Notes: generated from the letters alone by a model not told the origin. Shown: positions 9,616-21,297, counted from the stretch's first letter. The stretch is DNA of 64,000 nt from Sthenelais limicola (GCA_942159475.1 OW804098.1:114393916-114457915), one strand, 5' to 3'. A program made the numbers and translations.

Positions 9616-10611
9616 TCTGAGTAATTCTATTTGTCCAGTTATGTTGTAATGGTATGGAAGTACCTATAGCCACATTCCCAAGCATGTCAGACTTTGGCTT
9701 CCTAGTTGGGCATTACTATACATATGCTCGACCTTCTGACACTAAACAGAATATAAATGGAAATACGTGAGCATGGCCCTGGCCCTATGGCTCTTGTAAG
9801 AAAGCTCCATAGGATGAAAAGGAATGGGGTTTATGTAAAAGTAGTGGCATGGAAGGTATCTTAATGCATTAGTGCATGGAAGTCAAATTTATTATGGCCT
9901 GTAGTACTATATTATGCTTAGACGTAATATTTTTGTGAAATAATCTCGTAAGAGGAATGTCTATGACCACTAACTTTATCAGATATCTTACTGAGTAACT
10001 AAACTTACTTTGACACATATCTATGTAAAACTGACAGGCTTATTTTGCTTTTAATCATCATATGTGTGGAGAGTGAAGGTGAAAAATATAGAATATTAGT
10101 GGTAAAATAGCTGCCAAACCTCCCTTCTTGGCATGATATTTTAAAGAGGTGATAGGGAGAGACCATGTGGAGGGCAATTAGACTTTCCTCATTAACCCTT
10201 GTTTAATTTATCTAATTGATATAAGGCTAGATAACACTAGTAAACTCCCAATTGATTGTTTAAGCACATAAAATTCTCAAGCTTCATTTACGTTTTGTCA
10301 ATATATTTCTTGATTCCTGTCTAAAGAATACAACTAAGTAATTGAGAGGATGTATACTTCATGGAAGGCTCTCACATTTGTGATAATTTAAATATTAATG
10401 GCCCTACAAGTTACAACAGTACGTTTTTGCTGATAGCTTAAACAAAATACCTGGTGGTGAGCTTGGGGGTGGGGCACCAAAACCACTAACATACATTCCT
10501 CCCACCTACAACAACTTGGCTGCTCTTTTGTGATGCCCTGAGTTTTTGAAAAACCAACATATGCTTTCCTGTCAATGTGCTATATTAATTGTCATTTCTT
10601 TCATTTCTTCA
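9616..10611. other. Transposon 5' region, presumed promoter/5' UTR
   Basis: About 1 kb of AT-rich sequence without a coding exon. A pyrimidine-rich acceptor (CATTTCTTTCATTTCTTCAG) ends at 10611, 12 bases before the transposase ATG, so an upstream non-coding exon and intron are likely. I could not place that exon. Confidence 0.5.
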
Positions 10612-10623
10612 GACCTTTTGGAG

Positions 10624-10924
10624 ATGGCAACTTTTAGAATAACATTGAGATGTGTTGATCGACTTCTTACTGAGATTGACAACCTTCTTCAAGCCAATGG
10701 TGATAAAGATATTGCATTGAGGAAGATCAAAGAAGCACATGATGCTGTTGCCACAATCACAGCCAACCTTACTGATGAACGCTTAACAGCAATATACACA
10801 GCGCTTTCAAACCTTGAAACCTTTTGTAGCAGTATGTCTGATACGATACCAGATGAGGTCTTGCCTATCACTGAAGAGAGAATTGCTGAAAATATTCTGG
10901 GCTCCTTGCCTAATGGCAGTCAAG
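10624..10924 (+). CDS. Transposase exon 1
   Basis: MATFRITLRCVDRLLTEIDN.. to ..LPNGSQ plus one base. Donor CAAG/GTGAGG. The preceding in-frame ATGs (from 10546) lie in the presumed upstream intron. Confidence 0.88.
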
Positions 10925-13703
10925 GTGAGGTTGATAATTGTTTGAATGTACTAAAGATTAATCTTTTAATATAGTCATTGTTTCAATTTTGTTCATACCT
11001 AAAATCTTCTTTTTACAACATTTTTTATATATCTCCATTCCCGGAAGCGCATATTGGAGGGCAAAACATTGGTACATCTCAAATATTCTCAGCTTGTTTA
11101 ATATTATTTTGGAATTTAGAAAACTGTTTTTTGTGTGACTTTACTACATCCTTTATCTTTATGTTCTCATTAAATAGGTCGTGGCCGCCCAAGTAAATTG
11201 ATCACTGAGGGTCAACTGAGATTTCTAGTGAATCATGGCTACACCTCCACAGGAATTGCTGAAGTATTTAACTGTTCAAGTTCTACAGTGAAGAAGCGAT
11301 TAGCAAAATACAGCATCAAAATGAAGGAAAGGTACTCTCAAATATCTGACGAAGACCTAAAAGCCACAATTACAGAACTACATTTGCGGTACCCAAACAG
11401 TGGTAGCAAAGTGAGTCAGCTTATATATTTTCATCAATATTTAATCCAACACCAATAGTCCATGACTGATGTAATTATTTCACAGTGGCATCGATTAAGG
11501 CATTCTACACTCGGTGATAATTAGCTTTTCTGAGTGGGTGACAGCCTCCTTAATAGTTATATTCAAGATCTGTTGACAGAACTGAAACCAATACAGTCTT
11601 CTGGCCTATACCAGGTCCTTCCTCACCATGAGAGAGTGAGAACCCAAAACACATGAGATATTTATTTCCAAATTGCTATTGGAAGAATTTTGGTGTATAT
11701 ATGCTGACTGAATATGACAAAAATATCCTCAATATGAATAAATATCAACCTGACTAATGTATATTTGGGTAAACTACTTCCAGAAAATCGAATAATAGTT
11801 TTTAATACCAGTGATAATTGTTGTCCCCGCCGCTAGCCAGAACCGGTTAGACAAGCGACTCCTGTTTTGTTTTAATCAATTAGTGACATTCTAAAACCTG
11901 TGTGTTGCTGACATCATTGCGGATTAGGCGCTGTTGGTCCAGATTAGTTGCAAATTTAAACATTAGGCGGTGGCTAGATCAAATAGTGGTATTTGGGTCT
12001 GTAACAATTGTAAAAACCTACATTCAACCATGACTTATTATAGTATTCATATCATGTTATATTTCAGATGATGCAATCATACCTTGTGGCACGCAATATC
12101 AACGTAACTAGGCAAAGAGTTCGCACTACTTTGGGTCAGGTGGACCCAGATGGGACATCTTCACGTTTAAGAAATGCACTAAAGCGCCGTGTGTACAGTG
12201 TGCCATGCTCTAACAGTTTGTGGCACATGGATGGACACATGAAGTTGATACGGTATGTCAGAATCTACACATGGAAAAGTTTCACAGTTATTAATTATTG
12301 AAATAGATTAGATGTGGGTATCAATTTGTATGTTATTGATAATACAATATCAAATAATATAGTATTCAGTTACTTCTAGTCAAACTCCAGTGTCTGTACT
12401 TAGTTGTGGAAATGTTACCACTTTGATGACGAAACCAAAGTAACATTTACAACCCCTTAACCTCTTAATATCTAGTTATGTAAGATGGGACCGAATATCT
12501 CCCTCCCCCTCACCCATCACCTGTGCTTTTTGGGGGCCAGCACTTATTAATTTCATGTTGGTAAATACCACAGCGTTTTGTAGGGGCCCTTTTTTTGGAC
12601 CCGGCGCTTTATCAGTGAAATAAGGTATAGAAAAAATAGAAATATATATATATAGAAAAAAAACTGAATATGCTTTGAAACTCTCCTTGATGGAGGAACC
12701 AAAATATTTATTAATTAACAGTGGATCAACCAATAGCCCCTCCTTCCCCTAATTCATGAATATTCCACTATTAACCCTATAAAATATTCCATTTGCCACC
12801 ATATACTTTGAATGATATGGGTAGGTAAATCTGCTAAGTTGGCCAATTTGTTTTGTGTTTATTATGGAAAGTTGTCATCTTTTGTTGACTTCATTGTTTT
12901 TTAACTGAATTTTGTTCTATATGCAAATGTTTATTCTTGATGCCTATCTTTTTATCAATTACAGTTGGGGATTCAGTACGCATGGATGTATTGATGGATA
13001 TAGCAGACTCATAACCTATCTCCATTGTGCAACATCAAACAAAGCAAAGGTTGTCCTTCGTCTGTTTGCGCAGGCCACAGTAAAGTATGGTATACCTTCA
13101 CGTATGCGTTCTGATCACGGAGGGGAAAACATCTATGTGGCCATGCTGATGAATCTGCTACATGGTATGCAAAGAGGTAGCCATATCACAGGGAAATCTG
13201 TTCATAATCAAAGAATTGAGCGTCTTTGGAGAGATGTTCAGAAGGATGTCATAAAGCCCTTCTATGATAAATTTTATTCTTTTGAAGATGATGGTATTCT
13301 AGACCTGCAGAACCGACTTCACCTGGAAGCCCTACATTCTGTATACCTTCCACTAATAAATGAAAATCTAGAACTATATAGACAGGGCTGGAACTGTCAC
13401 AAAGTGCGTACTCCATCTTCTTCATCTAAATCTCCGACTCAGATGTGGATTTCTGGGTTAGTTCATCATCGAAGTGATGATCGCACTGAGATACATGAAG
13501 TTTTTGGTGACACTGGAACATTGGAAGAGCGTGTCTCTGCTCTTCTGCATGACCATGGCCATGTAGTTGAACAAGGCGAACCCACTATAGATACTAATAA
13601 CAATAATAATGACCAACAATTAATAGAAATACTGAACTCCACTCATGGAGATAAAATGAAATATCAGCTTTATTTGGTGAGACTAAATGAATTGAGGTCT
13701 TAA
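10624..13703 (+). CDS. IS3EU-like transposase, integrase core (4 exons, 485 aa)
   Basis: Coding exons 10624-10924, 11178-11410, 12068-12252 and 12965-13703 join in phase to 1,458 nt (485 codons plus stop). All introns have GT/AG ends. The start is the ATG at 10624, just after an acceptor at 10611. Residues 1-100 are helical and unrecognised. A GRGRPSK AT-hook-like motif follows at 101-107, then a helix-turn-helix (about 109-150, with TSTGIAEVFNCSSSTVKKRL). A second DNA-binding-like segment precedes the core. The core has LWHMDGHMKL (D233), CIDGYSR (D250), MRSDHGGEN (D290) and HNQRIERLWRDV (E325), giving D-57-D-34-E. Homologous integrase-core proteins are numerous in fish, corals and lancelets and are often annotated as host genes. 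Here the flanking TIRs and TSD show that it is the transposon's own enzyme, cutting and rejoining DNA in the nucleus. Confidence 0.92.
11178..11410 (+). CDS. Transposase exon 2 (AT-hook-like motif and HTH)
   Basis: Acceptor TTAAATAG/GTCGTGG, donor GCAAA/GTGAGT. Encodes GRGRPSKLITEGQLRFL.. through ..LHLRYPNSGSK. Confidence 0.9.
12068..12252 (+). CDS. Transposase exon 3 (first catalytic Asp)
   Basis: Acceptor ATATTTCAG/ATGATG, donor ATACG/GTATGT. Encodes MMQSYLVARNINVTRQRV.. and SLWHMDGHMKLI. An in-frame ATG at the exon start is incidental. Confidence 0.9.
12965..13703 (+). CDS. Transposase exon 4 (second Asp, Glu, C-terminus)
   Basis: Acceptor TCAATTACAG/TTGGGG. Contains the D290 and E325 motifs, a TQMWISG segment and an N-rich C-terminal stretch (DTNNNNNDQQ). 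Stop TAA at 13701-13703. AATAAA at 13803-13808 is a plausible polyadenylation signal. Confidence 0.93.
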
Positions 13704-14298
13704 GTACAATATTTAGCTGGAAGATTGTGTTTTTTTATCCTATTTTCTCTGGTAAACATATCGATGTTTTGCAAAATGTATAGCAAGATAATTTCCTTGT
13801 TGAAATAAACAATTATTAATCCATGACGTATTTGTTAAGTATTAAAACATTGTAACCAACTTGTCATTTTCACTATGATATGTAATGTATTCAAATATAG
13901 AATACATTTAACAGTCCATTAATGGTAAGAAATACCAATGAACAAATACAGTGAAGAACAAAAGATGTTTTCCCGGTAGTCCCACTGCAGAAGATACAGA
14001 ATATCCTTAATATCATGTAAATAAAGAAATGACCGCATGCTTATATTTGCTTAATAGCACCACTTTTATAACTCTTTTTTTCAGATTATATGTTTTGATT
14101 ATATATTATCTCCAAGATGTCTCATTTATCAAAGAAACGGGCTTGGGTAAAATACATCAAGCATGAAGACAGATGAAAAACATTCACTGAACTATAAACA
14201 AAATAACTTTTTTGGACACAATAAATATATATATAGTCAATGGTTGCATTTCACCTACATGGCAGATATCTGGTGGCAGTTTGCCATGGTGGCAATTC

Positions 14299-14341
14299 TA
14301 TGGAATGCCATTGAGTCATTTATTCGGTATTTCTTGATATC
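14299..14341 (+). repeat. Internal copy of the IS3EU-like terminal repeat
   Basis: TATGGAATGCCATTGAGTCA and the following bases match the element's terminal repeat at about 40 of 43 positions, same orientation as the left end. No matching partner was found inside the element. Remnant of a related element or of an older end. Confidence 0.85.
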
Positions 14342-15929
14342 GGCTATTGCCCCGCTACTTCCACCGCTACTTCTTACGCTACTCAGAAATGTAGGCAGAC
14401 AACATTTTATTGTCACATAGAGATGGACACATCGAGTGCTATTGCCCCGCTTCAGCTCCTGCTACGTCCCGCTACCTCCCTCTACAAAGTAGCGGCCGCT
14501 TCAAATCAAACAGGTTTAATAGAAGCGGGAGGACTCTAGGCTTCGAAAATACTCCAAAAGAAGCGGGAAGTAACATAGTTTTGTAGTGGGGCCCAATACA
14601 AACAACAAACTTGAGAGGCCCACACAACACTGTGTGAGTACAGTTACTTTAGCATACTTTATCTTCTTATCTAAGGTATAATGAATTGTTTACATTGATA
14701 ATCATTCAAAAAAATTGAGCACTTATGGTACATGAGAATATTTACTCCATTATGAGCCCACCCACCCCCCAAAATGGGGGCAAGGTTCCCCCACCTCAAA
14801 ATCATCAGTACTTCAAACATCTGAATAGTGTGTCCCCTCTTAATTACAAAGATAATGACACCAACTATGTTCAAATCGGATGATTATTACCAAAGTTATA
14901 GCAATCTAAACATTTCTCTTACCTAGTTCCCCCTCCCTGGGGGAAGCGGGGTGAGGGGTGTTAAAATTTGGGTCCCACTAGAGTTTTAATACATTCACAT
15001 GAAATATATTATTTCTGCAGTACCAATTTAATCACACCAGACATGTTCAAATCAGAGTATCATTGCAGAAGTGACAGCAGTTGTACATTTTCAAGTCATG
15101 TTCAGCCCCCTCCCCCATGACTTAGGGGGTCTGTGACCCCCTTAGAAAAAAAATACTTACCAAAACCATTTCGTCTCCCAATTCCCCATTTAATGACACT
15201 AGTCATGTTCAGATCGGATTATTATTTCAAAGGTATATTAATTTTACTTAACCAGTGAAAAGGGGGGTCCAGCCCTGATCTTAAAAGGCCCCCTACGGCC
15301 CCCTCCCCCCGCCCTAACCCCCCCCCCCCCGCCCTCCCCCCGCCCCCCCCCCCCCCCGCCATGGGCCCTCCCTGGGCTCTTCTGGCCGCGCACAAGAGAT
15401 GACGTCATCAGGGGATTCCCCTTGGGGATTCCCTGACATCAGCTCGCCGCAGGCAAGAAAACATTGAATATTTTCAAGTTTACTGGTATCGGATATTTGT
15501 CAACACAAAATATACATTAATAGATGTCTTAATTAAGGTCTAACTGCAGAATTTGCTTCCTATATGATGGTGGAGGATATATATGGCCTCTTGCAGGTCG
15601 GTAATCAGTGCATCCATTACTGTCCTGCCACCAGCACTGGAAGCTATTTTTAGACATGAGCAGTCCAAAGCTGCATTTGTAAGCTGAACTCTGATTGGCC
15701 GAGGTCTAGGGCCTTTTCCCTGCTCGATTCACTAGAGGAATGTAGTGTTCCACTTGTACATATTGTACTTTTAGACAAACCTAACCGTTGTTTGTGGCCA
15801 AATACAAGTTATAATCATTGCTTAATTAAAGTATCTATTCAAACATGAATAGTGAGTTATACAGTATTCAAACGCATACACCTGAGGCAAATATCCAAAG
15901 ATAGGTAGGCAGATTCTCCCTACTTCTCT
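14342..15929. other. Transposon 3' interior, non-coding
   Basis: Holds GCCCCGCTAC / GTAGTGGGGC words (14350-14600) that may be a degenerate inverted pair, and a C-rich low-complexity run at about 15295-15370. No ORF of interest. Confidence 0.5.
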
Positions 15930-16690
15930 AAGGCTCATTTGCATTGATTTTCAGATATCTAAAACTCAAGGGGCATGTTTTCTGCTGCTCATTTGCATAG
16001 ACTTTTAGATATCAATAAAGATGGCTACTTCTCTAAGGCTCATTTGCATTGAATTTCAGATATCTAAAACTCAAGGGGCATGTTTTCTGCTGCTCATTTG
16101 CATAGACTTTTAGATATCAATAAAGATGGCTACTTCTCTAAGGCTCATTTGCATTGAATTTCAGATATCTAAAACTCAAGGGGCATGTTTTCTGCTGCTC
16201 ATTTGCATAGACTTTTAGATATCAATAAAGATGGCTACTTCTCTAAGGCTCATTTGCATTGAATTTCAGATATCTAAAACTCAAGGGGCATGTTTTCTGC
16301 TGCTCATTTGCATAGACTTTTAGATATCAATAAAGATGGCTACTTCTCTAAGGCTCATTTGCATTGAATTTCAGATATCTAAAACTCAAGGGGCATGTTT
16401 TCTGCTGCTCATTTGCATAGACTTTTAGATATCAATAAAGATGGCTACTTCTCTAAGGCTCATTTGCATTGAATTTCAGATATCTAAAATTCAAGAGGTG
16501 TGTCTTCTGCTGCTCATTTGCATAGACTTTTAGATATCTAAAAGTCAATTCTTGATATCAATAAAGATGGCTACTTCTCTAAGGCTCATTTGCATTGAAT
16601 TTCAGATATCTAAAATTCAGTGGGCGTTTTTTCTGCTGCTCATTTGCATAGACTTTTGGATATCAAAAAATGGACTTTTGGATATCTAAA
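15930..16690. repeat. 105-bp tandem array, 7 units, right subterminal
   Basis: Units start AAGGCTCATTTGCATTGAAT at 15930, 16035, 16140, 16245, 16350, 16455 and 16581 (the sixth is 126 bp, with a 21-bp insert). Each unit carries two GATATC motifs and two TGCTCATTTGCAT-like words containing ATTTGCAT, an octamer/POU-type motif. Confidence 0.95.
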
Positions 16691-17290
16691 AATCAATTCT
16701 TGATATCAATAAATGATTTCAAGATCATTTACAGATATCAAAAAATGATTTATTGATATCCGAAATTCAAATTATAAGGTTGGTTGTAACAATGAAGATA
16801 GCAAGAAAATGTTTCTTTCCTTCAAATGTATTTGCATGAACCATTTCTTGATATCAAGAAATCATTTTTTGATATCAAAAAATGATTTATCGATATCAAG
16901 AAGTCAATTCTTGATATCAAGAAATGGGTTTCTTTGCAATCTATTTTACAAGGTGTTTTTGATATCTGAAAATGATTTCTTGATATCTGAAATTGATTTA
17001 TTGATATCTAAAAATCATTTTTAGATATCAAAACATCATTTTCAGATATCAATAAATCATTTTCAGATATCAATAAATCATTTTCAGATATCAATAAATC
17101 ATTTTCAGATATCAATAAATCATTTTCGGATATCTGTAATTATTTTAGATATCAAGAATTCATTTCTTGATATCTGAAAATGATTTCTTGATATCTGAAA
17201 TGGATTTTTTGATATCTAAAAATCATTTTCAGATATCAAGAAATCAATTTCAGATATCAAGAAATCATTTTCAGATATCAAGAAATACTG
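16664..17290. repeat. Right subterminal GATATC array
   Basis: Mirrors the left array, with GATATCAATAAATCATTTTC units mostly 21 bp apart (17043-17130). Ends at the right terminal repeat. Confidence 0.87.
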
Positions 17291-17316
17291 AATAAATGAC
17301 CCAATGGCGTTCCATA
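17274..17316 (-). repeat. Right terminal inverted repeat of the IS3EU-like transposon
   Basis: Ends ..GACCCAATGGCGTTCCATA, the complement of the left end. Followed directly by TTTAAC (17317-17322), the second copy of the target duplication. Confidence 0.95.
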
Positions 17317-19190
17317 TTTAACCCTACTTGGTCTAAGGTAAGAAAGGGTTATATTCATAATAATAAGGCTAGAGAGCTTAACCCTACTTGGTCTAAGGTA
17401 AGAAAGGGTTATATTCATAATAATAAGGCTAGAGAGCTTAACCCTACTTGGTCTAAGGTAGGAAAGGGTTATATATCATAATAATAAGGCTAGAAAGCTT
17501 AACCCTACTTGGTCTAAGGTAGGAAAGAGTTATATTCATAATAATAAGGCTAGAGAGCTTAACCCTACTTGGTCTAAGGTAGGAAAGAGTTATATATCAT
17601 AATAATAAGGCTAGAGAGCTTAACCCTACTTGGTCTAAGGTAGGAAAGGGTTATATTCATAATAATAAGGCTAGAGAGCTTAACCCTACTTGGTCTAAGG
17701 TAGGAAAGAGTTATATATCATAATAATAAGGCTAGAGAGCTTAACCCTACTTGGTCTAAGGTAGGAAAGGGTTATATTCATAATAATAAGGCTAGAGAGC
17801 TTAACCCTACTTGGTCTAAGGTAGGAAAGAGTTATATATCATAATAATAAGGCTAGAGAGCTTAACCCTACTTGGTCTAAGGTAGGAAAGGGTTATATTC
17901 ATAATAATAAGGCTAGAGAGCTTAACCCTACTTGGTCTAAGGTAGGAAAGAGTTATATATCATAATAATAAGGCTAGAGAGCTTAACCCTACTTGGTCTA
18001 AGGTAGGAAAGGGTTATATTCATAATAATAAGGCTAGAGAGCTTAACCCTACTTGGTCTAAGGTAGGAAAGAGTTATATATCATAATAATAAGGCTAGAG
18101 AGCTTAACCCTACTTGATCTAAGGTAGGAAAGGGTTATATTCATAATAATAAGGCTAGAGAGTTTAACCCTACTTGGTCTAAGGTAAGAAAGGGTTATAT
18201 TCATAATAATAAGTCTAGAGAGCTTAACCCTACTTGGTCTAAGGTAGGAAAGGGTTATATATCATAATAATAAGTCTAGAGAGCTTAACCCTACTTGGTC
18301 TAAGGTAGGAAAGGGTTATATTCATAATAATAAGGCTAGAGAGCTTAACCTTACTTGGTCTAAGGTAGGAAAGGGTTATATTAATAATAATAAGGCTAGA
18401 GAGCTTAACCCTACTTGGTCTAAGGTAAGAAAGGGTTATATTCATAATAATAAGGCTAGAGAGCTTAACCCTACTTGGTCTAAGGTAGGAAAGGGTTATA
18501 TTCATAATAATAAGGCTAGAGAGCTTAACCCTACTTGGTCTAAGGTAAGAAAGGGTTATATTCATAATAATAAGGCTAGAGAGCTTAACCCTACTTGGTC
18601 TAAGGTAGGAAAGGGTTATATTCATAATAATAAGGCTAGAGAGCTTAACCCTACTTGGTCTAAGGTAAGAAAGGGTTATATTCATAATAATAAGGCTAGA
18701 GAGCTTAACCCTACTTGGTCTAAGGTAGGAAAGGGTTATATTCATAATAATAAGGCTAGAGAGCTTAACCCTACTTGGTCTAAGGTAGGAAAGGGTTATA
18801 TTCATAATAATAAGGCTAGAGAGCTTAACCCTACTTGGTCTAAGGTAGGAAAGGGTTATATATCATAATAATGAGGCTAGAGAGCTTAACCCTACTTGGT
18901 CTAAGGTAGGAAAGGGTTTATATATCATAATAATAAGGCTAGAGAGCTTAACCCTACTTGGTCTAAGGTAGGAAAGGGTTATATTCATAATAATAAGGCT
19001 AGAGAGCTTAACCCTACTTGGTCTAAGGTAAGAAAGGGTTATATTCATAATAATAAGGCTAGAGAGCTTAACCCTACTCTAAGGTAGGAAAGGGTTATAT
19101 TCATAATAATAAGGCTAGAGAGCTTAACCCTACTTGGTCTAAGGTAGGAAAGGGTTATATTCATAATAATAAGGCTAGAGAGCAATAGAG
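17317..19190 (+). repeat. 60-bp exon-donor minisatellite, right part (about 31 units)
   Basis: Continuation of the array interrupted at 8340. Units of 60-61 bp, AAGGCTAGAGAGCTTAACCC + TACTTGGTCTAAG/GTA(A/G)GAAAGG + GTTATATTCATAATAAT, with the 61-bp form reading ATATATCATAAT. Nearly every unit keeps a consensus-like 5' splice site. Reverse-strand open frames here are artefacts of a period divisible by three. Confidence 0.95.
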
Positions 19191-19241
19191 GGTAATATGG
19201 AATGCCATAGGCTCCAGCATTGGGGCTCATATCATGAAGTA

Positions 19242-19337
19242 GTATCAGACACACTTATAGTGTAAATGTATGTATCATTGAGAGTGGCGACACCACAAGC
19301 GATGGTAGTTCATTTACACTCCTCATGTGTCTGATAC
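19242..19337. repeat. Imperfect inverted repeat (hairpin)
   Basis: GTATCAGACACACTTATAGT followed by GTAAATG pairs with CATTTACACTCCTCATGTGTCTGATAC, loop about 40 bp. Possibly a small fold-back element; a degraded 53-bp-type monomer lies on each side. Confidence 0.75.
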
Positions 19338-19630
19338 ACTATGTCAGAACAACCACTCAGTGCATTCCATCTAATTATCTTTCTAGTCGGTTATATGGAT
19401 GGCCATAGGCTACAGCATTGGGGCTCATATCACACTAATTTAACTGAGGCCTGTTTATCAACCAGAAACTGGAACTGAGGATGTGAACACAGACAGTGGT
19501 GTGGGAGGGCTGCAGAGTATCACCATTAATTTCCATCCATTTTTCACATTTCTTTCTCCATAAATATATAATAAATAATAGAAAGTCACATTTTGTTTTT
19601 TAAATTGTCAAATCTGATGGAGTGAAAAAT
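19338..19630. other. No gene seen
   Basis: Contains one dispersed monomer of the 53-bp minisatellite (19394-19430); otherwise featureless. Confidence 0.45.
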
Positions 19631-19870
19631 TCAGTCAGAGCGGGAGAGAAAGGAAGAAGTACAGAGAAAGAAAGGGGAGAGAGGGAGAGGGATGGGGTGT
19701 GTGTGTGGGTGGGGGGGGAGGGAGAGTAAGAAAGGGGGAGAGAGGGAGAGGGATGGGGGGTGTGTGTGGGTGGGGGGGAGGGAGAGTAAGAAAGGGGAGA
19801 GAGGGAGAGGGATGGGGTGTGGGTGGGGGGGGGGGAGGGGAGAGTATGAAGGAAGTTAGAGAGGGGGAAG
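19631..19870. repeat. GA/GT-rich tandem repeat, ~57-bp unit, 3 copies
   Basis: Repeats of AGTAAGAAAGGGGAGAGAGG followed by GAGAGGGATGGGG and a GTGTGGGTGGGG run. Confidence 0.85.
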
Positions 19871-20329
19871 TTACACAGATAGACACGGAATGTCACAGAC
19901 AAAGAGGGATAACACAGACAGAAAATCGTGAAAGTTCCAGGGTCCTTCTTTCTATCACAACCTAGGTTTAAACTCACGCAAAATGTCGATTAAAATCTCG
20001 ATTTTCCACAAAAATTCCAAGCAAACCGCCACTCGAGTTTCACCAGACAAATCCACAGTCTAATCCCTAGCGTACACAATGTAAACTAGGCACTACATTC
20101 ATCCTCTAGTCTAATCTACTTAGTGAAGGGGACACCTCCTGACCTTACATTGACCTTAGGTAGACTTAAAGGTCAGACATGTTTGGTTAGAGGTCATGTA
20201 TGTGACCTTGGGCAGGTGGAGGTCAAACAGAGAGAGACAGAGTGTAGTTTGTAGAGGAAACATGCGCCATATTGGAAAGCTTTCATCGGCTCTCTTTCTC
20301 TTTACCTGTTGGAATGTTTTGTTCGTTTG

Positions 20330-20785
20330 GGTCTCTCTCTCCCTCCTTTATGTTACTCACGTTATAATGCTGTCTCTCCCTCTCCTTCTTCTCCTTCTCC
20401 CTCTCCTCTCCTCTCCCCTCTTGTTCTTTCTCTCCCGCTCTCCCTCCCTCCATCTCTCTCCCTCCCCTCTTTCTCTTTCATTCTGTCTCCCTCCCTTTCT
20501 TTTTTCTCTGTCTCCCTCTCCTCTCTTCTCCCTCTCCTGTCTCCATCTCCTCTCTTCTCTCTCTCCACCTCGTCTCTCTTCCTTCCTCCTCTCCTCTCTC
20601 TCCTCTCTCCACTCTCTCCCTCCCCCTCTCTCCATAAGTTCTCTCTTTCTCTTTCATTCTGTCTCCTCCCTCCCTTCTTTCTCTCTGTCTCCCTCTCCTC
20701 TTGCACCCCCTCTCTCCTCTCGCTCCCCCTCTCCTCTCTCCCTTCCTCTCTCTCTCTCCCCCTCTATCTCTCTCTCCTTAAATCA
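20330..20785. repeat. CT-rich polypyrimidine tract
   Basis: About 450 bp of (CT)n/(CCT)n on the + strand; the only large tract with pyrimidines on this strand. Confidence 0.92.
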
Positions 20786-21297
20786 ATTTAAAATTATTCC
20801 CCTCCCTTTGCTTTGTCTTCCATAAAATATCTACCCCTCCCACTCACACCCCCCCCCCCCCACCACCACCCACACAACACCTTGATATCCTTTAGAGGAC
20901 GTTTATAGTGGAAATCGGGCCTTTTTGTGGACATTAATCCACTTTGATTCCTTCTGTACAATATCCCGTCCAAGTGTGTATTGCTGAGTCATCCTCAATA
21001 GGGTTTTCATTAGGTGCCAGGAATGGTTTTATGTAAAGGGACCGCTTGATATAGAGCAAGCACTGACCACAATATTTTGGTCAGAGGGCTCAGGTTTCTG
21101 GGCCTATGTGTGTCTGGGCTCACTTAGACAAGGGCTGAGTTAACCACATGGCTAGAGGAATTGTAGTTATTGTGGGTCAGGGGAATGTGGGGGGTGGGGG
21201 GGGGGGGGGTTAATATTTCCCCAGCAAGGCTGCATTTGTATCAACACAATTCTTAGTTGAGCTTGATTTTTTGTCAATTTAAACTAAGCCAAATTAA
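20786..21297. other. No gene seen
   Basis: Contains C and G homopolymer runs near 20850 and 21190-21210. No exon. Confidence 0.45.

Larger units (their letters stand above)
8341..17316 (+). mobile_element. Complete IS3EU-like DNA transposon, 8,976 bp
   Basis: The ends are 43-bp inverted repeats (8341-8383 and 17274-17316, one mismatch) starting TATGGAACGCCATTGGGTCA, with a 6-bp duplication TTTAAC. Inside are AT-rich subterminal arrays of GATATC motifs on both sides, a 105-bp tandem array, an internal extra copy of the terminal repeat, and a four-exon gene for a DD34E transposase with all catalytic residues and no frame damage. The 6-bp duplication, TA-starting termini and IS3-like integrase core agree with what I recall of the eukaryotic IS3EU superfamily; the superfamily name is inference. 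The intact gene and matching ends suggest a recent insertion and possible activity. Confidence 0.88.

Noticed and set aside
10546..10623. Transposase start at the upstream ATG 10546
   Set aside because: A strong pyrimidine tract and AG acceptor end at 10611, so the upstream codons are probably intron; ATG 10624 is preferred.
10624..13703. Domesticated host gene
   Set aside because: Intact terminal repeats and target duplication surround it, and all catalytic residues remain; there is no sign of domestication in this copy.
18239..18805. 188-codon minus-strand frame with a repeated peptide
   Set aside because: It is the reverse translation of the 60-bp exon-donor array, whose period is a multiple of three, so the frame stays open by chance.
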